From NCBI GenBank assembly GCA_947498935.1, contig CANMMM010000025.1, positions 1 through 52,157 of the forward strand: 52,157 bases of DNA, given 5' to 3'. The number at the start of each line of letters is the position of its first letter. The first letter of the stretch is position 1. The notes below the pieces were generated by a model, which was not told the origin of the DNA, did not search any database, and saw only the letters and a program-made list of their open reading frames with translations. The DNA comes from an uncultured Aquimarina sp. (lineage in GTDB: Bacteria > Bacteroidota > Bacteroidia > Flavobacteriales > Flavobacteriaceae). The position numbers were made by a program, and so were the translations under genes. Positions 52,157 to 52,157 of this stretch are shown here, in pieces.

Positions 52157-52157
52157 A

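Overview
The window looks like chromosomal DNA of a marine-type member of the Flavobacteriaceae (phylum Bacteroidota). The evidence is low GC content, A-rich leaders in place of Shine-Dalgarno sites, promoter -7 elements of the Bacteroidota form TAnnTTTG, a secreted cellulase ending in a type IX secretion (T9SS) sorting domain, an ISAon1-type (ISL3 family) transposase remnant, and flavobacterial gene sets such as NUDIX/pyrE/SRPBCC/birA/rsfS/ftsH/LUD/cdsA/psd/ACBP. I cannot name the genus from the sequence alone.

Layout. 1-3.7 kb: a secreted duplicated-domain protein and a three-gene overlapping ECF sigma / anti-sigma / DUF4097-like operon. 3.9-12.9 kb: a RetSat/CrtI-type oxidoreductase, a DUF2911 protein, the MeaB GTPase, a BCCT transporter, a PAP2 phosphatase, an OmpA-like protein and a MATE exporter. 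13.3-16.7 kb: a GH9-CBM3c-PKD3 cellulase exported by T9SS, followed by 1.4 kb of mostly gene-free DNA. 18.1-21.7 kb: a SulP transporter and an M14 lipoprotein peptidase. 21.9-29.2 kb: the conserved housekeeping block (pyrimidine synthesis, biotin ligation, ribosome silencing, FtsH, phospholipid synthesis). 29.6-38 kb: an orphan HNH-like protein, valS, a DUF1573 protein, an aminotransferase, murB, a small Cys-rich membrane protein and a second ECF sigma factor. 38-45.6 kb: lipA, gap, a TPR hybrid histidine kinase, lpxK, a Nif3-like protein and a cysteine-less 'zinc ribbon' coiled-coil protein. 46-50 kb: a glycosyltransferase, a CXXCH lipoprotein and a lipoprotein with an 18-bp minisatellite. 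50.5-52.2 kb: a decayed ISAon1 element that truncates a secreted-protein gene, then rpsT and tRNA-Glu.

Two interspersed intergenic repeat families stand out. Family A has six copies of about 90 bp, with an inner hairpin whose sequence changes while its pairing is kept. Family B has three full copies of about 145-165 bp with inverted ends, plus fragments. They often sit side by side, and several abut stop codons.

The most unusual single locus is the hybrid histidine kinase after gap. Its reading frame has no ATG, GTG or TTG upstream of its TPR region. A TTG just upstream is followed by an A8C tract containing a classic A-AAA-AAC slippery heptamer. A -1 shift there would produce a perfect signal peptide fused in frame to the kinase. 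Initiation at ATT, phase variation or an assembly error are the alternatives.
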